The notes below the pieces were generated by a model. It did not search any database, was not told the DNA's origin, and saw only the letters and a list, made by a program, of their open reading frames with translations. 64,000 bases of DNA from Arcuatula senhousia (lineage: Eukaryota > Mollusca > Bivalvia > Mytilida > Mytilidae), in contig OZ020303.1 in the NCBI GenBank assembly GCA_963971305.1, positions 36,072,106-36,136,105 of the forward strand. The letters run 5' to 3'. Both the position numbers and the translations under genes were made by a program. This document shows, in pieces, positions 49,501 through 52,124 of this stretch (the first letter of the stretch is position 1; the number at the start of each line of letters is the position of its first letter).

Positions 49501-49621
49501 TGTAGTGGATTGGCCAATGGTTGTCCAGAGATACCATTCAATGCAGGGCTATGAATCAGATGTTGTTGCTGAAAATGACAATACTAATTCACATATGGAG
49601 AAAAATGATCCAGTTTTGTAA
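1441..49621 (+). CDS. nompC: TRPN / NOMPC mechanosensitive channel (5'-partial, multi-exon)
   Basis: This is the overall span of a TRPN-family channel gene; exons are listed separately. NOMPC is a plasma-membrane cation channel of mechanosensory cells, in which a long ankyrin-repeat spring tethers the pore to microtubules. The sequence shows about 29 consecutive ankyrin repeats, then a linker domain, seven hydrophobic segments, a pore loop, a TRP box and an acidic tail. The order of repeats, including the divergent ones (ETAITPLM first, a proline-rich insert before repeat 25, LVESGASPK near the end), matches insect NOMPC as I know it. All ankyrin introns are phase 0; the last two introns are phase 1. 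The initiator and earlier N-terminal exons lie upstream of the window. The total coding sequence seen is about 1,584 codons, close to the family length. Identity is very secure; exact exon edges rest on splice consensus and reading frame. Confidence 0.95.
2456..2695 (+). repeat. dispersed repeat family A, copy 1
   Basis: Similar to 50270-50513 in the same orientation. Shared blocks include CTCATCCCCTC, AAATGGCAG, TCAAAATGGATA and TTTCAAGAAATTT followed by GATGAGAATCT and ATGGCCTAA. The open frame on the minus strand here is not conserved between the copies, so I treat this as a non-coding repeat. Confidence 0.6.
4796..6094 (-). mobile_element. helitron-like hairpin-capped element (AGCTCACCT family), copy 1
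   Basis: Read on the minus strand, it starts just outside a strong hairpin at 6059-6089 (AGCTCACCTGACCC / GGGTCATGTGAGCT). It continues through a short GTCCGTC tract and about 2.3 tandem units of 501 bp, marked by TGTCAGAGGAGTTAA at 4961, 5463 and 5964. It ends with a second hairpin, AGGCTCCTGGGAGCCT, followed by CTTGT. The same caps and order occur at 10121-11144. No transposase is encoded. Confidence 0.75.
8209..8307 (+). CDS. nompC: TRPN exon, ankyrin repeat
   Basis: 33 codons, one repeat, beginning DGRTCLHYAASFAKDD and ending CNVPGG. The acceptor is CTTGACAG and the donor GTGAGT. Phase 0. Confidence 0.92.
8590..8772. repeat. foldback (near-palindromic) element
   Basis: Arms of about 80 bp at 8590-8669 and 8694-8772 are inverted copies with only a few mismatches, around a 24-bp loop. 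Key matching blocks are GATGGATACACAGAGTAAG and its complement in the right arm. It is immediately followed by an AGCTCACCT hairpin remnant. Confidence 0.85.
10121..11144 (+). mobile_element. helitron-like hairpin-capped element (AGCTCACCT family), copy 2
   Basis: The 5' hairpin at 10128-10158 (AGCTCACCTGGACC / GGTCCATGTGAGCT) is followed by a GTCCGTCGTC tract and two internal units sharing TTCGT-A4-CATGGCC, AAAATAGAACATAGGGG and AGTGATCAGCA. The 3' hairpin AGGCTCTTGGGAGCCT at 11124-11139 is followed by CTTGT. Opposite in orientation to the copy at 4796-6094. Non-autonomous. Confidence 0.78.
13916..14029 (+). CDS. nompC: TRPN exon, ankyrin repeat (exon end amplified)
   Basis: 38 codons, beginning PKDQLPLHMACGRS and ending TRLTTDR, between TTTTTAG and GTAAGT. 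One longer-than-average repeat, as in the equivalent NOMPC repeat. The last 24 nt plus the donor form the first copy of the 45-bp tandem array that fills the start of the next intron. Reading through the donor gives seven codons and then TAA at 14051-14053, so only the first donor preserves the protein. Confidence 0.92.
14006..14392 (+). repeat. 45-bp minisatellite made of an exon 3' end plus its splice donor
   Basis: Copies start at 14006, 14041, 14086, 14131, 14176, 14221, 14266, 14311 and 14356. The first, overlapping the exon, is 35 bp to the next; the others are exactly 45 bp apart. Each has GAAACCAGGCTAAC, then A or C, then ACAGACAGA (24 exonic nt), then GTAAGTCATGTAAAGTAAAGT (21 intronic nt, occasional variants), so each carries an AGA|GTAAGT-type donor (one GTAAGG). 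The minus-strand open frame across the array exists only because the unit is a multiple of three. Confidence 0.97.
14554..14658 (+). CDS. nompC: TRPN exon, ankyrin repeat
   Basis: 35 codons, beginning DGCIPLFYAAEVGN and ending EQQLTSQKE. Acceptor ATTTTAG, donor GTAACC. A diverged repeat (PLFYAA) matching the weakly canonical fourth repeat of this stretch in insects. Phase 0. Confidence 0.9.
14705..14906. mobile_element. short TIR element (TACTGTAAA... type)
   Basis: The left end TACTGTAAACATACCTATTT and the right end (reverse complement TACTGTTAATGTACTTATTT) are imperfect inverted repeats of about 45 bp. About 200 bp long with no coding capacity; a MITE-like foldback. Confidence 0.65.
17464..18055 (+). 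mobile_element. helitron-like hairpin-capped element (ATGCCCC family), copy 1
   Basis: Starts TTTTTATGCCCC with a pairing GGGGGGCAT shortly after, then about 2.5 tandem units of roughly 180 bp (TTTCCTTCAAGCTTTTCTC / GACAAACTGTACATCC / GACCTGTCAGA). It ends in a perfect 7-bp-stem hairpin, TGTGTCC-CAT-GGACACA (18028-18044), and TTCCTTCTTT. The same caps and units occur at 26483-26905. Confidence 0.75.
19885..20032. repeat. foldback repeat related to the TGTGGATTCATT family
   Basis: Left TGTGGTTTGATTGTC and TTTTCATGGTTT, with right-hand complements AACCATGAAAATTGAC and AATTAATCCATAG, form an imperfect inverted repeat. Diverged member of the family at 32801-33019 and 43275-43473. Confidence 0.5.
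20129..20227 (+). CDS. nompC: TRPN exon, ankyrin repeat
   Basis: 33 codons, beginning DNGDTVLHIACRRRDIDLV and ending SIDYRN. Acceptor CTTTTCAG, donor GTATGT. Well-formed repeat; the RRRDIDLVRMLVD core is close to the insect equivalent. Phase 0. Confidence 0.95.
20785..21005 (-). mobile_element. 5'-truncated SINE-like copy
   Basis: About 200 bp, highly similar to the fuller copy at 31982-32286: shared ATTTATCCTGGATTGGGAAAC, CTCCAGCTAGC, TACAAAGGGGTCTTTAA and GTCCCTTCCGAA. It lacks the B-box end and stops about 40 bp before the acceptor of the next TRPN exon, so the insertion is close to the splice-acceptor region. Confidence 0.6.
21043..21144 (+). CDS. nompC: TRPN exon, ankyrin repeat
   Basis: 34 codons, beginning YDGHTALHISAWEGDEMMV and ending ANPNISDK. 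Acceptor TTTTCAG, donor GTGGGT. Phase 0. The intron before it (20228-21042) holds the SINE-like copy at 20785-21005. Confidence 0.95.
21145..23193 (+). other. TRPN intron with repeats
   Basis: Contains a G-rich stretch at about 21470-21610 that is part of a dispersed 'TTTGGCCAGATTTC...' family (also at about 48525), the 146-bp-unit element at 21738-22676, and further repeat-like sequence to the acceptor, including a 'CACAGCCACTTGATATTTGG' block shared with about 48635. Confidence 0.65.
21738..22676 (+). mobile_element. helitron-like element with about six 146-bp tandem units
   Basis: It starts TTTTTATGGCCTGACCACG with a (GTCC)n tract, then units of about 146 bp, each carrying GTTAAGTTCTTGGTTAAGGT, CACCACCCA and AGGTCACTGTGACCTATATTT. 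It ends in an imperfect TGTGGCTCATAGACACA hairpin followed by TTATCTAG|T, a helitron-like CTAG end before T. Similar units occur at 54795-55210. Confidence 0.72.
23194..23394 (+). CDS. nompC: TRPN exon, two ankyrin repeats
   Basis: 67 codons encoding two repeats in one exon: MDRVPVHLAAERGHTTIV... and DGSTLMHIASTYGHPDT..., ending LQMPNK. Acceptor TTTTTAG, donor GTGTTG, which is a weaker donor. The in-frame ATG at the start is internal, not an initiator. The following intron (23395-23706) is AT-rich and shows nothing recognisable. Confidence 0.95.
23707..23805 (+). CDS. nompC: TRPN exon, ankyrin repeat
   Basis: 33 codons, beginning SGAICLHAAAMKGHTNVV and ending PDSKTK. Acceptor GTTTTTAG, donor GTAGTA. 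Phase 0. The next intron (23806-24299) is AT-rich with nothing recognised. Confidence 0.94.
24300..24401 (+). CDS. nompC: TRPN exon, ankyrin repeat
   Basis: 34 codons, beginning DGSTALHLAVECCKPQVV and ending VELKGGK. Acceptor GATTATAG, donor GTAATT. The GGK ending and the AVE.CKP.VV core match the insect counterpart. Phase 0. Confidence 0.95.
24402..26993 (+). other. TRPN intron with repeats
   Basis: Holds a degenerate AGCTCACCT-type remnant near 24530. A stretch at 24925-25731 is bounded by a perfect 13-bp inverted repeat (TTAGCGAGCATCG / CGATGCTCGCTAA), and its middle contains GTGACGTCA. The second ATGCCCC-family element lies at 26483-26905. No exon recognised. Confidence 0.6.
26483..26905 (+). 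mobile_element. helitron-like hairpin-capped element (ATGCCCC family), copy 2
   Basis: Starts TTTTTTATGCCCCC and pairs with GGGGGGCAT, then a GTCCGTACGTACGTCC tract and two units (GACAAACTATACGTCC / GATAAACTATGCGTCC). It ends with the hairpin TGTGTCC-CAT-GGACACA at 26873-26889 and TTCTTTCTTT. Same orientation as the copy at 17464-18055. Confidence 0.75.
26994..27095 (+). CDS. nompC: TRPN exon, ankyrin repeat
   Basis: 34 codons, beginning AAETPLHIAARTKEGEKC and ending DVNATRE. Acceptor TTTCCAG, donor GTAAGA. The extended helix 1 (RTKEGEKCAEMLL) matches the insect repeat of the same position. The next intron (27096-27442) shows nothing recognised. Confidence 0.96.
27443..27541 (+). CDS. nompC: TRPN exon, ankyrin repeat
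   Basis: 33 codons, beginning NGETAMHIAARHGQLQMV and ending PTQQSK. Acceptor TTTGACAG, donor GTATTA. Phase 0. Confidence 0.96.
27910..28489 (+). mobile_element. tandem element with about three 170-bp units
   Basis: GCAACTCCTCTGAAA recurs at 27981, 28152 and 28320 (spacing 171 and 168). Units also share CCATATGTAG, CAGGAAATTTTGAT and ATGGCCCTTTGAA. Bounded by TTTCCCCCCATATTGTTTTTG and GGGGGAGACATTGTTTTTG. A shorter relative lies at about 9785-10020. It occupies most of intron 27542-28578. Confidence 0.7.
28579..28707 (+). CDS. nompC: TRPN exon, ankyrin repeat with long finger
   Basis: 43 codons, beginning IGETPLHVAVRHCHLAVA and ending VNQHNW, between ATTTTTAG and GTAGGA. The insertion after helix 2 (IVSETRSRIDAVMLVN) corresponds to a similarly long repeat in insect NOMPC. 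The next intron (28708-29275) has a block resembling the 'CAGCCTCTTGATATTTGG' dispersed family at about 28800-28935. Confidence 0.95.
29276..29404 (+). CDS. nompC: TRPN exon, ankyrin repeat with long helix 1-2 loop
   Basis: 43 codons, beginning EGETPVHYAAELTKESAHEDM and ending SLHTRL. Acceptor TTTCTACAG, donor GTATGT. The acidic insertion HEDMEETD sits where insect NOMPC also has an insertion. The next intron (29405-29899) is AT-rich with nothing recognised. Confidence 0.95.
29900..30016 (+). CDS. nompC: TRPN exon, ankyrin repeat
   Basis: 39 codons, beginning TFETPLHYCARAGNEDIL and ending VNRQSK. Acceptor ATTGTAG, donor GTAATA. The diagnostic FHYCA-like core and the NRQS ending match the family. 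Confidence 0.96.
30303..30401 (+). CDS. nompC: TRPN exon, ankyrin repeat
   Basis: 33 codons, beginning NGWSPLLVASEQGHISIV and ending VDVFDE. Acceptor CTTTGGCAG, donor GTCTGT (weak). Phase 0. Short flanking introns (30017-30302 and 30402-30612) show nothing recognised. Confidence 0.96.
30613..30816 (+). CDS. nompC: TRPN exon, two ankyrin repeats
   Basis: 68 codons encoding two repeats: YHGKAALHLAAENGHDQV... and QGVTPLHLSAQNGYNKLV..., ending IDALSL. Acceptor TGTTTTCAG, donor GTAAGA. Second of three exons in which adjacent repeats share an exon. Confidence 0.97.
31250..31692 (+). mobile_element. partial helitron-like tandem element
   Basis: Units share AAA-TTGTCAGATGACC and TTAT-GGGAGTTATGGCCCTT-type blocks (about 31320, 31480, 31625). 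It ends with TTTTGGTCCTTAGGACCAAG, a GGTCC hairpin, then TGAGCCTCTTGT, the same 3' end as the AGCTCACCT family. The 5' hairpin is missing, so the copy is truncated. It occupies intron 30817-31715. Confidence 0.55.
31716..31814 (+). CDS. nompC: TRPN exon, ankyrin repeat
   Basis: 33 codons, beginning AKRTPLHMAAQSGQMEVC and ending ANATDV. Acceptor TTTTCAG, donor GTAAGA. SGQMEVC is near-identical to the insect repeat at this position. Confidence 0.97.
31982..32286 (-). mobile_element. tRNA-like SINE insertion with 15-bp target-site duplication
   Basis: CTCAATTTTCTTTAG occurs exactly at 31967-31981 and 32287-32301, flanking the insert. On the minus strand the insert begins GTTCGTGGTTCGATCC, which contains a polymerase III B-box-like GGTTCGATCC. 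It ends in an A/T-rich tail. No A box precedes the B box, so the copy is 5'-truncated or the family is atypical. A second, shorter copy lies at 20785-21005. Confidence 0.7.
32524..32625 (+). CDS. nompC: TRPN exon, ankyrin repeat
   Basis: 34 codons, beginning HGQTPLHLAAENDHSDVV and ending TMANT. Acceptor ATTTTAG, donor GTAAGT. FLKYRPELV matches the family well. Phase 0. Confidence 0.97.
32801..33019. mobile_element. TIR/foldback element (ACTGTGGATTCATT family)
   Basis: Starts AACTACTGTGGATTCATT and ends AATGAAACCACAGTAGTT, with internal TTTTTGTGGGTACCAATTTT and AAAATTGATACCCCACGAAA complementary blocks. The same termini and internal palindrome occur at 43275-43473 and partly at 58445-58585. 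Non-coding. Confidence 0.75.
33640..34700 (+). mobile_element. tandem element starting TTTTTATACGACCGCAAAA
   Basis: The 5' hairpin pairs GACCGCAAAA with TTTTGCGATGG, followed by a GTCGTCGTC tract and two units of roughly 520 bp (TGTATTTGGGGATTGTGGCC, ATTGACAAAACTGTTGTAG, TTTTACTGAATTCATC). The 3' limit is unclear. Same architecture as other elements in the window: hairpin, short tandem tract, long repeated units. Confidence 0.6.
35096..35244. repeat. foldback element
   Basis: Arms 35096-35150 and 35190-35244 are inverted copies (GGGCAAGATAAGGAAATCTC and its complement, plus GTAAGATTTC / GAAATCTTAC), with a central 39-bp loop containing GCAACTCGGC. A TGTGAGAT/ATCTCACA-type small palindrome lies just upstream at about 34960-34995. 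Confidence 0.85.
35642..35647 (+). CDS. nompC: possible 6-nt micro-exon (Asp-Glu)
   Basis: GATGAA sits exactly between TTGACAATTTTAG and GTGAGT inside a phase-0 intron, so inclusion would insert two residues (DE) between the repeats ending TMANT and starting NGMTCAH. Insect NOMPC has no such insertion that I recall. Speculative: a 6-nt match between splice-like sites can occur by chance in 4 kb. Confidence 0.25.
36729..36833 (+). CDS. nompC: TRPN exon, ankyrin repeat (exon end amplified)
   Basis: 35 codons, beginning NGMTCAHIAAAKGSVAVV and ending VTTARNR, between ATCAACAG and GTAATT. TCAHIAA with VTTARN is a family signature. The last 33 nt and the donor are the founding copy of the 54-bp array downstream. 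Reading past the donor meets TAA (36855-36857) after eight codons. Confidence 0.97.
36801..38220 (+). repeat. 54-bp minisatellite made of an exon 3' end plus its splice donor, part 1
   Basis: The unit is 33 exonic nt, AACAAAGGGGTGGTAACTAC followed by AGCCAGGAACAGG, then 21 intronic nt, GTAATTATAAGATAGTGTCA then G. About 23 copies at 54-bp spacing follow the exon (e.g. 36910, 36964, 37018, 37072 ... 37990), mostly AGCTAGG or AGCCAGG variants, and each carries AGG|GTAATT. A non-array insert with a 16-bp inverted repeat interrupts at about 38050-38134. The 387-codon minus-strand frame reflects unit length divisible by three and is not a gene. Confidence 0.97.
38221..39563 (+). mobile_element. 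helitron-like non-autonomous element inserted in the 54-bp array
   Basis: 5' end TATGTCTCC with a hairpin at 38223-38250 (TGTCTCCCCTTC / GAAGGGGGAGACA), then a TTC microsatellite at about 38271-38318. About seven units of 140-160 bp follow, sharing GGCATGTGGATGT, GAGACGATGTGTC and TTGACCTCAAGGTCAAATTA. The 3' hairpin GTTTTAG-TGCG-CTAAAAC (39533-39550) lies 12 nt before CTAG and is followed by T, the helitron hallmark. Array sequence resumes immediately on both sides, consistent with insertion between two T residues and no clear duplication. An inverted full-length relative lies at 62629-63766. Confidence 0.82.
39564..40011 (+). repeat. 54-bp minisatellite, part 2
   Basis: About eight further 54-bp copies of the exon-end/donor unit continue after the insertion, with more AGCCAGG variants than in part 1, then lose homology after GATAGTGTCGGAG. 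The remaining intron to 40516 is AT-rich with nothing recognised. Confidence 0.95.
40517..40618 (+). CDS. nompC: TRPN exon, ankyrin repeat
   Basis: 34 codons, beginning TNDSTALHLAAAGGHKEVV and ending AVDENA. Acceptor TTTTTAG, donor GTATGT. The GASAVDEN ending is a family signature. The next intron (40619-41029) shows nothing recognised. Confidence 0.97.
41030..41128 (+). CDS. nompC: TRPN exon, ankyrin repeat
   Basis: 33 codons, beginning DGMTAIHLAGKHGHVNIL and ending LRISSKK. Acceptor TTTTATAG, donor GTACAG. Near-identical core to insect NOMPC. The next intron (41129-41449) shows nothing recognised. Confidence 0.97.
41450..41590 (+). CDS. nompC: TRPN exon, ankyrin repeat plus proline-rich insert
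   Basis: 47 codons, beginning TGLSALHVAAHFGQVDFV and ending FKEFGSE. After the repeat comes VPATVKSEPPVGGD, the non-ankyrin insert known in NOMPC between repeats 24 and 25. Acceptor TTTTCAG, donor GTACAA. Confidence 0.97.
42016..42051 (+). CDS. nompC: 12-codon mini-exon, probably a cassette
   Basis: KKFALKWLNSVQ is encoded between AATTTCTTTCAG and GTAAGG, both strong sites. The 36-nt length preserves frame. It would extend the non-ankyrin insert between FGSE and SGLTPLH by a basic/hydrophobic helix-like segment absent from insect NOMPC as I know it. Inferred to be alternatively included; it could also be a chance ORF. Flanking introns (41591-42015, 42052-43135) otherwise hold only a dispersed repeat at about 42405-42665. 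Confidence 0.6.
42405..42665 (+). repeat. dispersed repeat (GTGTTGCAAAGCAACATA family)
   Basis: Shares GTGTTGCAAAGCRACATA, GGGAGTCACTTTGACACT and TCCTGCATC with 19618-19745, same orientation. It includes a short palindrome TTGCAAAGCAA. Boundaries uncertain. Confidence 0.5.
43136..43243 (+). CDS. nompC: TRPN exon, ankyrin repeat
   Basis: 36 codons, beginning SGLTPLHLAAQSGHEGLV and ending VSTNAQ. LLNSPGVQ matches the insect repeat 25. Acceptor TTTTACAG; the donor GTTATT is a poor match to consensus but is the only GT that maintains the known protein order. Confidence 0.95.
43275..43473. mobile_element. TIR/foldback element (ACTGTGGATTCATT family), copy 2
   Basis: Begins ACTGTGGTTTCATT and ends AATAAATCCACAGT, with internal GGGTTTCAATTTTCGTGG and CCCACGAAAATTGATGCC complementary blocks. 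Directly abuts the next element, whose target duplication starts in its last two bases. Confidence 0.78.
43481..44609. mobile_element. 1.13-kb TIR transposon, non-autonomous, 9-bp duplication
   Basis: The ends are CAGAGGAGG and CCTCCTCTG, flanked by the exact direct repeat GTTATTTGG at 43472-43480 and 44610-44618. Subterminal CTTTGCACACGGC occurs near both ends in direct orientation. The interior lacks a transposase. CAGAGG-type ends fit hAT (usually 8-bp duplication), while a 9-bp duplication fits Mutator-like elements; not resolved. Confidence 0.82.
45104..45508 (+). CDS. nompC: TRPN exon, last four ankyrin repeats
   Basis: 135 codons in one exon: GAIPLHLAAQGGHTSVV, RGRTALHLAAANGHIAMV, NGWTSLHFSAKAGYLNVV and EGKVPICHAAAMNHSEVL, ending LMEDKK. 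Acceptor ATTCTCAG, donor GTATGA. GQGADIN, LVESGASPK and LMEDKK are family signatures. The last repeat is degenerate (PICHAAA), as in insects. The preceding stretch 44619-45103 and the next intron (45509-46718) contain no recognised element. Confidence 0.98.
46719..48087 (+). CDS. nompC: TRPN exon, linker, transmembrane domain, pore and TRP box
   Basis: 1,369 nt (456 codons plus 1 nt, phase 1 donor GTATGT). It starts FVFDLMVCGK after TATTTCAG. The linker carries SPAPVETAAK and IEHEQKEVV. Hydrophobic segments lie at about residues 124-147, 158-182, 196-211, 223-244, 252-277, 297-319 and 375-402 of the exon. This fits six TM helices plus a membrane-embedded pre-S1 element. The LDFLSFHHLFGPWAII block precedes S5. 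The pore loop is FELLFFSLFGLVDPDG (350-365), followed by S6 (LIVLINLLIAMMSDTY) and the TRP box WKFGRAKLIRNM (418-429). The pore loop differs from the insect one, where FGQTTT follows. Encoding the whole membrane domain in one exon contrasts with the finely split ankyrin region. Confidence 0.98.
48088..48897 (+). other. TRPN intron
   Basis: 810 bp. It contains at about 48525-48745 a copy of the dispersed family TTTGGCCAGATTTC / CAGCCACTTGATATTTGG also seen at 21470-21610 and about 23040-23160. No exon recognised. Confidence 0.6.
48898..49050 (+). CDS. nompC: TRPN exon, cytoplasmic C-terminal tail
   Basis: 153 nt, phase 1 at both ends. After completing a Gly codon it encodes KLCTAQVQDYINDEEDNDMF... 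and ends VAPE plus one base. Acceptor ATGTTACAG, donor GTGACA. Reading through the donor gives four residues and TAA, a possible retained-intron end. The acidic DEEDND stretch is not one I recall from insects. Confidence 0.85.
49452..49621 (+). CDS. nompC: TRPN last coding exon
   Basis: 170 nt from acceptor TCTGTTGTAG, completing an Asp codon, then GFLRVTNHHGPQR, DVVDWPMVVQRYHSMQGYES and a polar end, with TAA at 49619-49621. The phase fits the preceding exon. The intron 49051-49451 shows nothing recognised. Confidence 0.88.
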
Positions 49622-51600
49622 GAATTAAAAAAAAACTGGATAAAGAAGTGGAAAGAACATTTGTGTAATGCCTAATGCCATCTTGACACTGTTATAATGT
49701 ATGTTATGTACATATATTATTATGTTTAATTTTTGTGAAATAAGGTATGGACATGTTATTTTAATCACTAAGATTTTAAATTATGATTTTTGTCTGCCTC
49801 TTACAGAATAATTGCATGTTAGGGTCACTTCAAGGTGGTGACACAAAAATCCTTAAAATCTCATTGTAATAAAAACTGAAAATTTCAGATAAAAAACATG
49901 AGAATGATTTTTTTCTCTCTACCATATATGATAGTATACTTTATGAAATTATACTTGACCTTTGGGGCTACTTATTGTAACCAAATTCATAAGAAACTTT
50001 GTCCATGCCTGATGTCATTGAAACTGTTATAATTTAATTAAAGCAGAAACAATCAAATTTTATGTAATAATTGTCATACATATCATTATTTTTGTACATC
50101 ATAATGAATTAGTACCGGTACTCATAATTTTATATGTTGTATTTTGATTTTTTTGTTGCCGTAAGCCAAATATTAGTGTATGATTAATAAGAGTTTTGTT
50201 AAAAGCTTTATGATTTTCATTTCAACTTGATGTAATTACCCATAAAAAAGGTGATGGAACATATTAAAAAAGGCCAATATAAAAATTATCCTAGATTCTC
50301 ATCCCCTCCCGCCCCGGTTTCTTAGCCCCTTAAAAAAAATTTGATTTTTTGGCAAATTCCGACTGTTTTTTGGACTTATTTCTTTAAAATGGCAGCATAT
50401 TTCATCAAAATGGATATTAAATAAAAAATAAAATTTGCCTGCCCGCCCAATAATTTCAAGAAATTTGAATGAGAATCTTGGAATTCTTTTATTATGGCCT
50501 AATTTTGACAACAAATATTTTGCCAATCTTCCATGTTTATGCCAAAGATTCGCATATATCGTAAGAGCAACTTCTTCTAAACCACTCATTGGATTTTAAT
50601 GTAATAGAACTTTACATGAAGGAAGTACATCATATGGAGATGTCTATGAAATTTTTTTATTGCTATCAGATATCATTAAGGGGAGATTATTTGATTTTTT
50701 CTAATATCCAGTTCAATATGAAACAAGTTTATCCTTTTGTGAGCTAGCTTGCTACACAGTACTCCCAGTTTGACATTTGTTTCACCAAAGTCATGAGTAT
50801 GATATAGGTGATAAAAACTGAATAATGCAATCAACTTTATTTTTAAGTTGATTTTTTGCCAAAATGTTTTGAGGCTAAACTCAATGGACTGAGTTAGACT
50901 CGTTCACATGTATTTATTTAGATAGGTAATAGGTAATAGTTGACTTGAAGCCAATTTAGGCTGAAGAAAATATGATCCAGGGTATATTTTTGTCCTGTCA
51001 ACTTTGTTGTGAAGCATAAATTGTTTTAAGCTTGTTTTGTCAGTCCTTATTGCCATGCTCAATTAAGTTTACTTCTGCAGGTTTATATTTTTGTTGAGTT
51101 AGTTCTCCAAATGTTAACCTGTTGTGTGTTGCAACAAGAAGGAACAGCTTACCCTTCTGGAGCACCTGAGTTCACTCTCATTCTGACTTGAGTTGGCATT
51201 TGTTTTTGTGTGTTATAAGTTTATAGGTGCTGTTTTCGTTCATGTTTACTGATTTGGTCTTTGCTCTTTCGAACCTTTGACATTTAAAGGCCCCTTTGGT
51301 GCCTACTGCTTTTTTGATATAAAGAAGCTGTGTACAACTTTTTCTCTTAAAAATTAAGTTAGAGGGCGGTTTCCATTTGTTTTATTCATGTTAAAGTTGG
51401 CTTTTCTTGAATGTTGATCTGATCTCTAATAAACTTTGTATACTGATCAAATGTTGGCTTCTCATGTATTGGTACTTCAAGTATTGTTGTCTTTTGAAAT
51501 CATATTTATATTTTTAAGTTCTAATTTTAATTTTGGAAATGATCACTCTTTGTTAAATGTATATCATACTGTTCATTAAAGTGTTTTCATTCTATACTGA
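49622..51600 (+). other. probable TRPN 3' UTR and downstream
   Basis: AT-rich sequence with candidate polyadenylation signals AATAAA at 49868-49873 and 51428-51433. The dispersed repeat at 50270-50513 lies between them. Which signal is used cannot be decided from sequence. Confidence 0.4.
50270..50513 (+). repeat. dispersed repeat family A, copy 2
   Basis: Matches 2456-2695 over most of its length (CTCATCCCCTC, AAATGGCAG, TCAAAATGGATA, TTTCAAGAAATTT, ATGGCCTAA). Same orientation; mismatches and small indels throughout. Confidence 0.6.
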
Positions 51601-51611
51601 TTTCTTACTTT

Positions 51612-51687
51612 TATTTTGTGGGCCCTAGTGGCCAAGTTGTCTAGTTCATTATTTTGTGGGCCCTAGTGGCCAAGTTGTCTAGTTCAT
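51612..51687. repeat. 38-bp tandem duplication
   Basis: Two identical copies of a 38-bp unit, TATTTTGTGGGCCCTAGTGG plus 18 more bases, starting at 51612 and 51650. Intergenic. Confidence 0.95.
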
Positions 51688-51869
51688 ACCCCATTTATAA
51701 GTTAAGGTCCTGATATGAAATTTACGAAAATTGCTTCCACATCACTTTGTTATTTTGTTCATCATCAGGATGTCCAAAAAAAGAAATAATGACATGAACT
51801 AAGTCAGAAATGTATCTGTACTAAATAAATTTGCCTGAAGTAAAATGTTACTAAAAACTATATCTAGCA

Positions 51870-52124
51870 ATGACAAAACAGAGTTCCTGGGTCCTCACCA
51901 AGCAACTTAAATTCTTAAATGGGCTCGTTGTTAATCAAGTAGAAAAAGACAGACCTGAAACCGCATCCAACCATATGATACACAGTCACAACTACTTGAA
52001 GCTGCATTCCAGTATCGAAGGCCTACCTCTAAAATTAGTTAAGAAATCTGGTAAAAAATATAGTGACAGACACAGGCTTTGCATTTCTATGTCTCAATAC
52101 GGCTGGTCATCTCCTCACTCATAA
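51870..52124 (+). pseudogene. unrecognised 84-codon open frame, possible gene fragment
   Basis: Begins MTKQSSWVLTKQLKFLNG. Codons 1 to about 77 lie outside the adjacent long inverted repeat; the final residues run into it. The composition looks more protein-like than other short open frames here (KKYSDRHRLCISMSQYGW), but I recognise no family and see no neighbouring exon. It could be a retrotransposon or processed-gene fragment, or chance. Confidence 0.2.
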
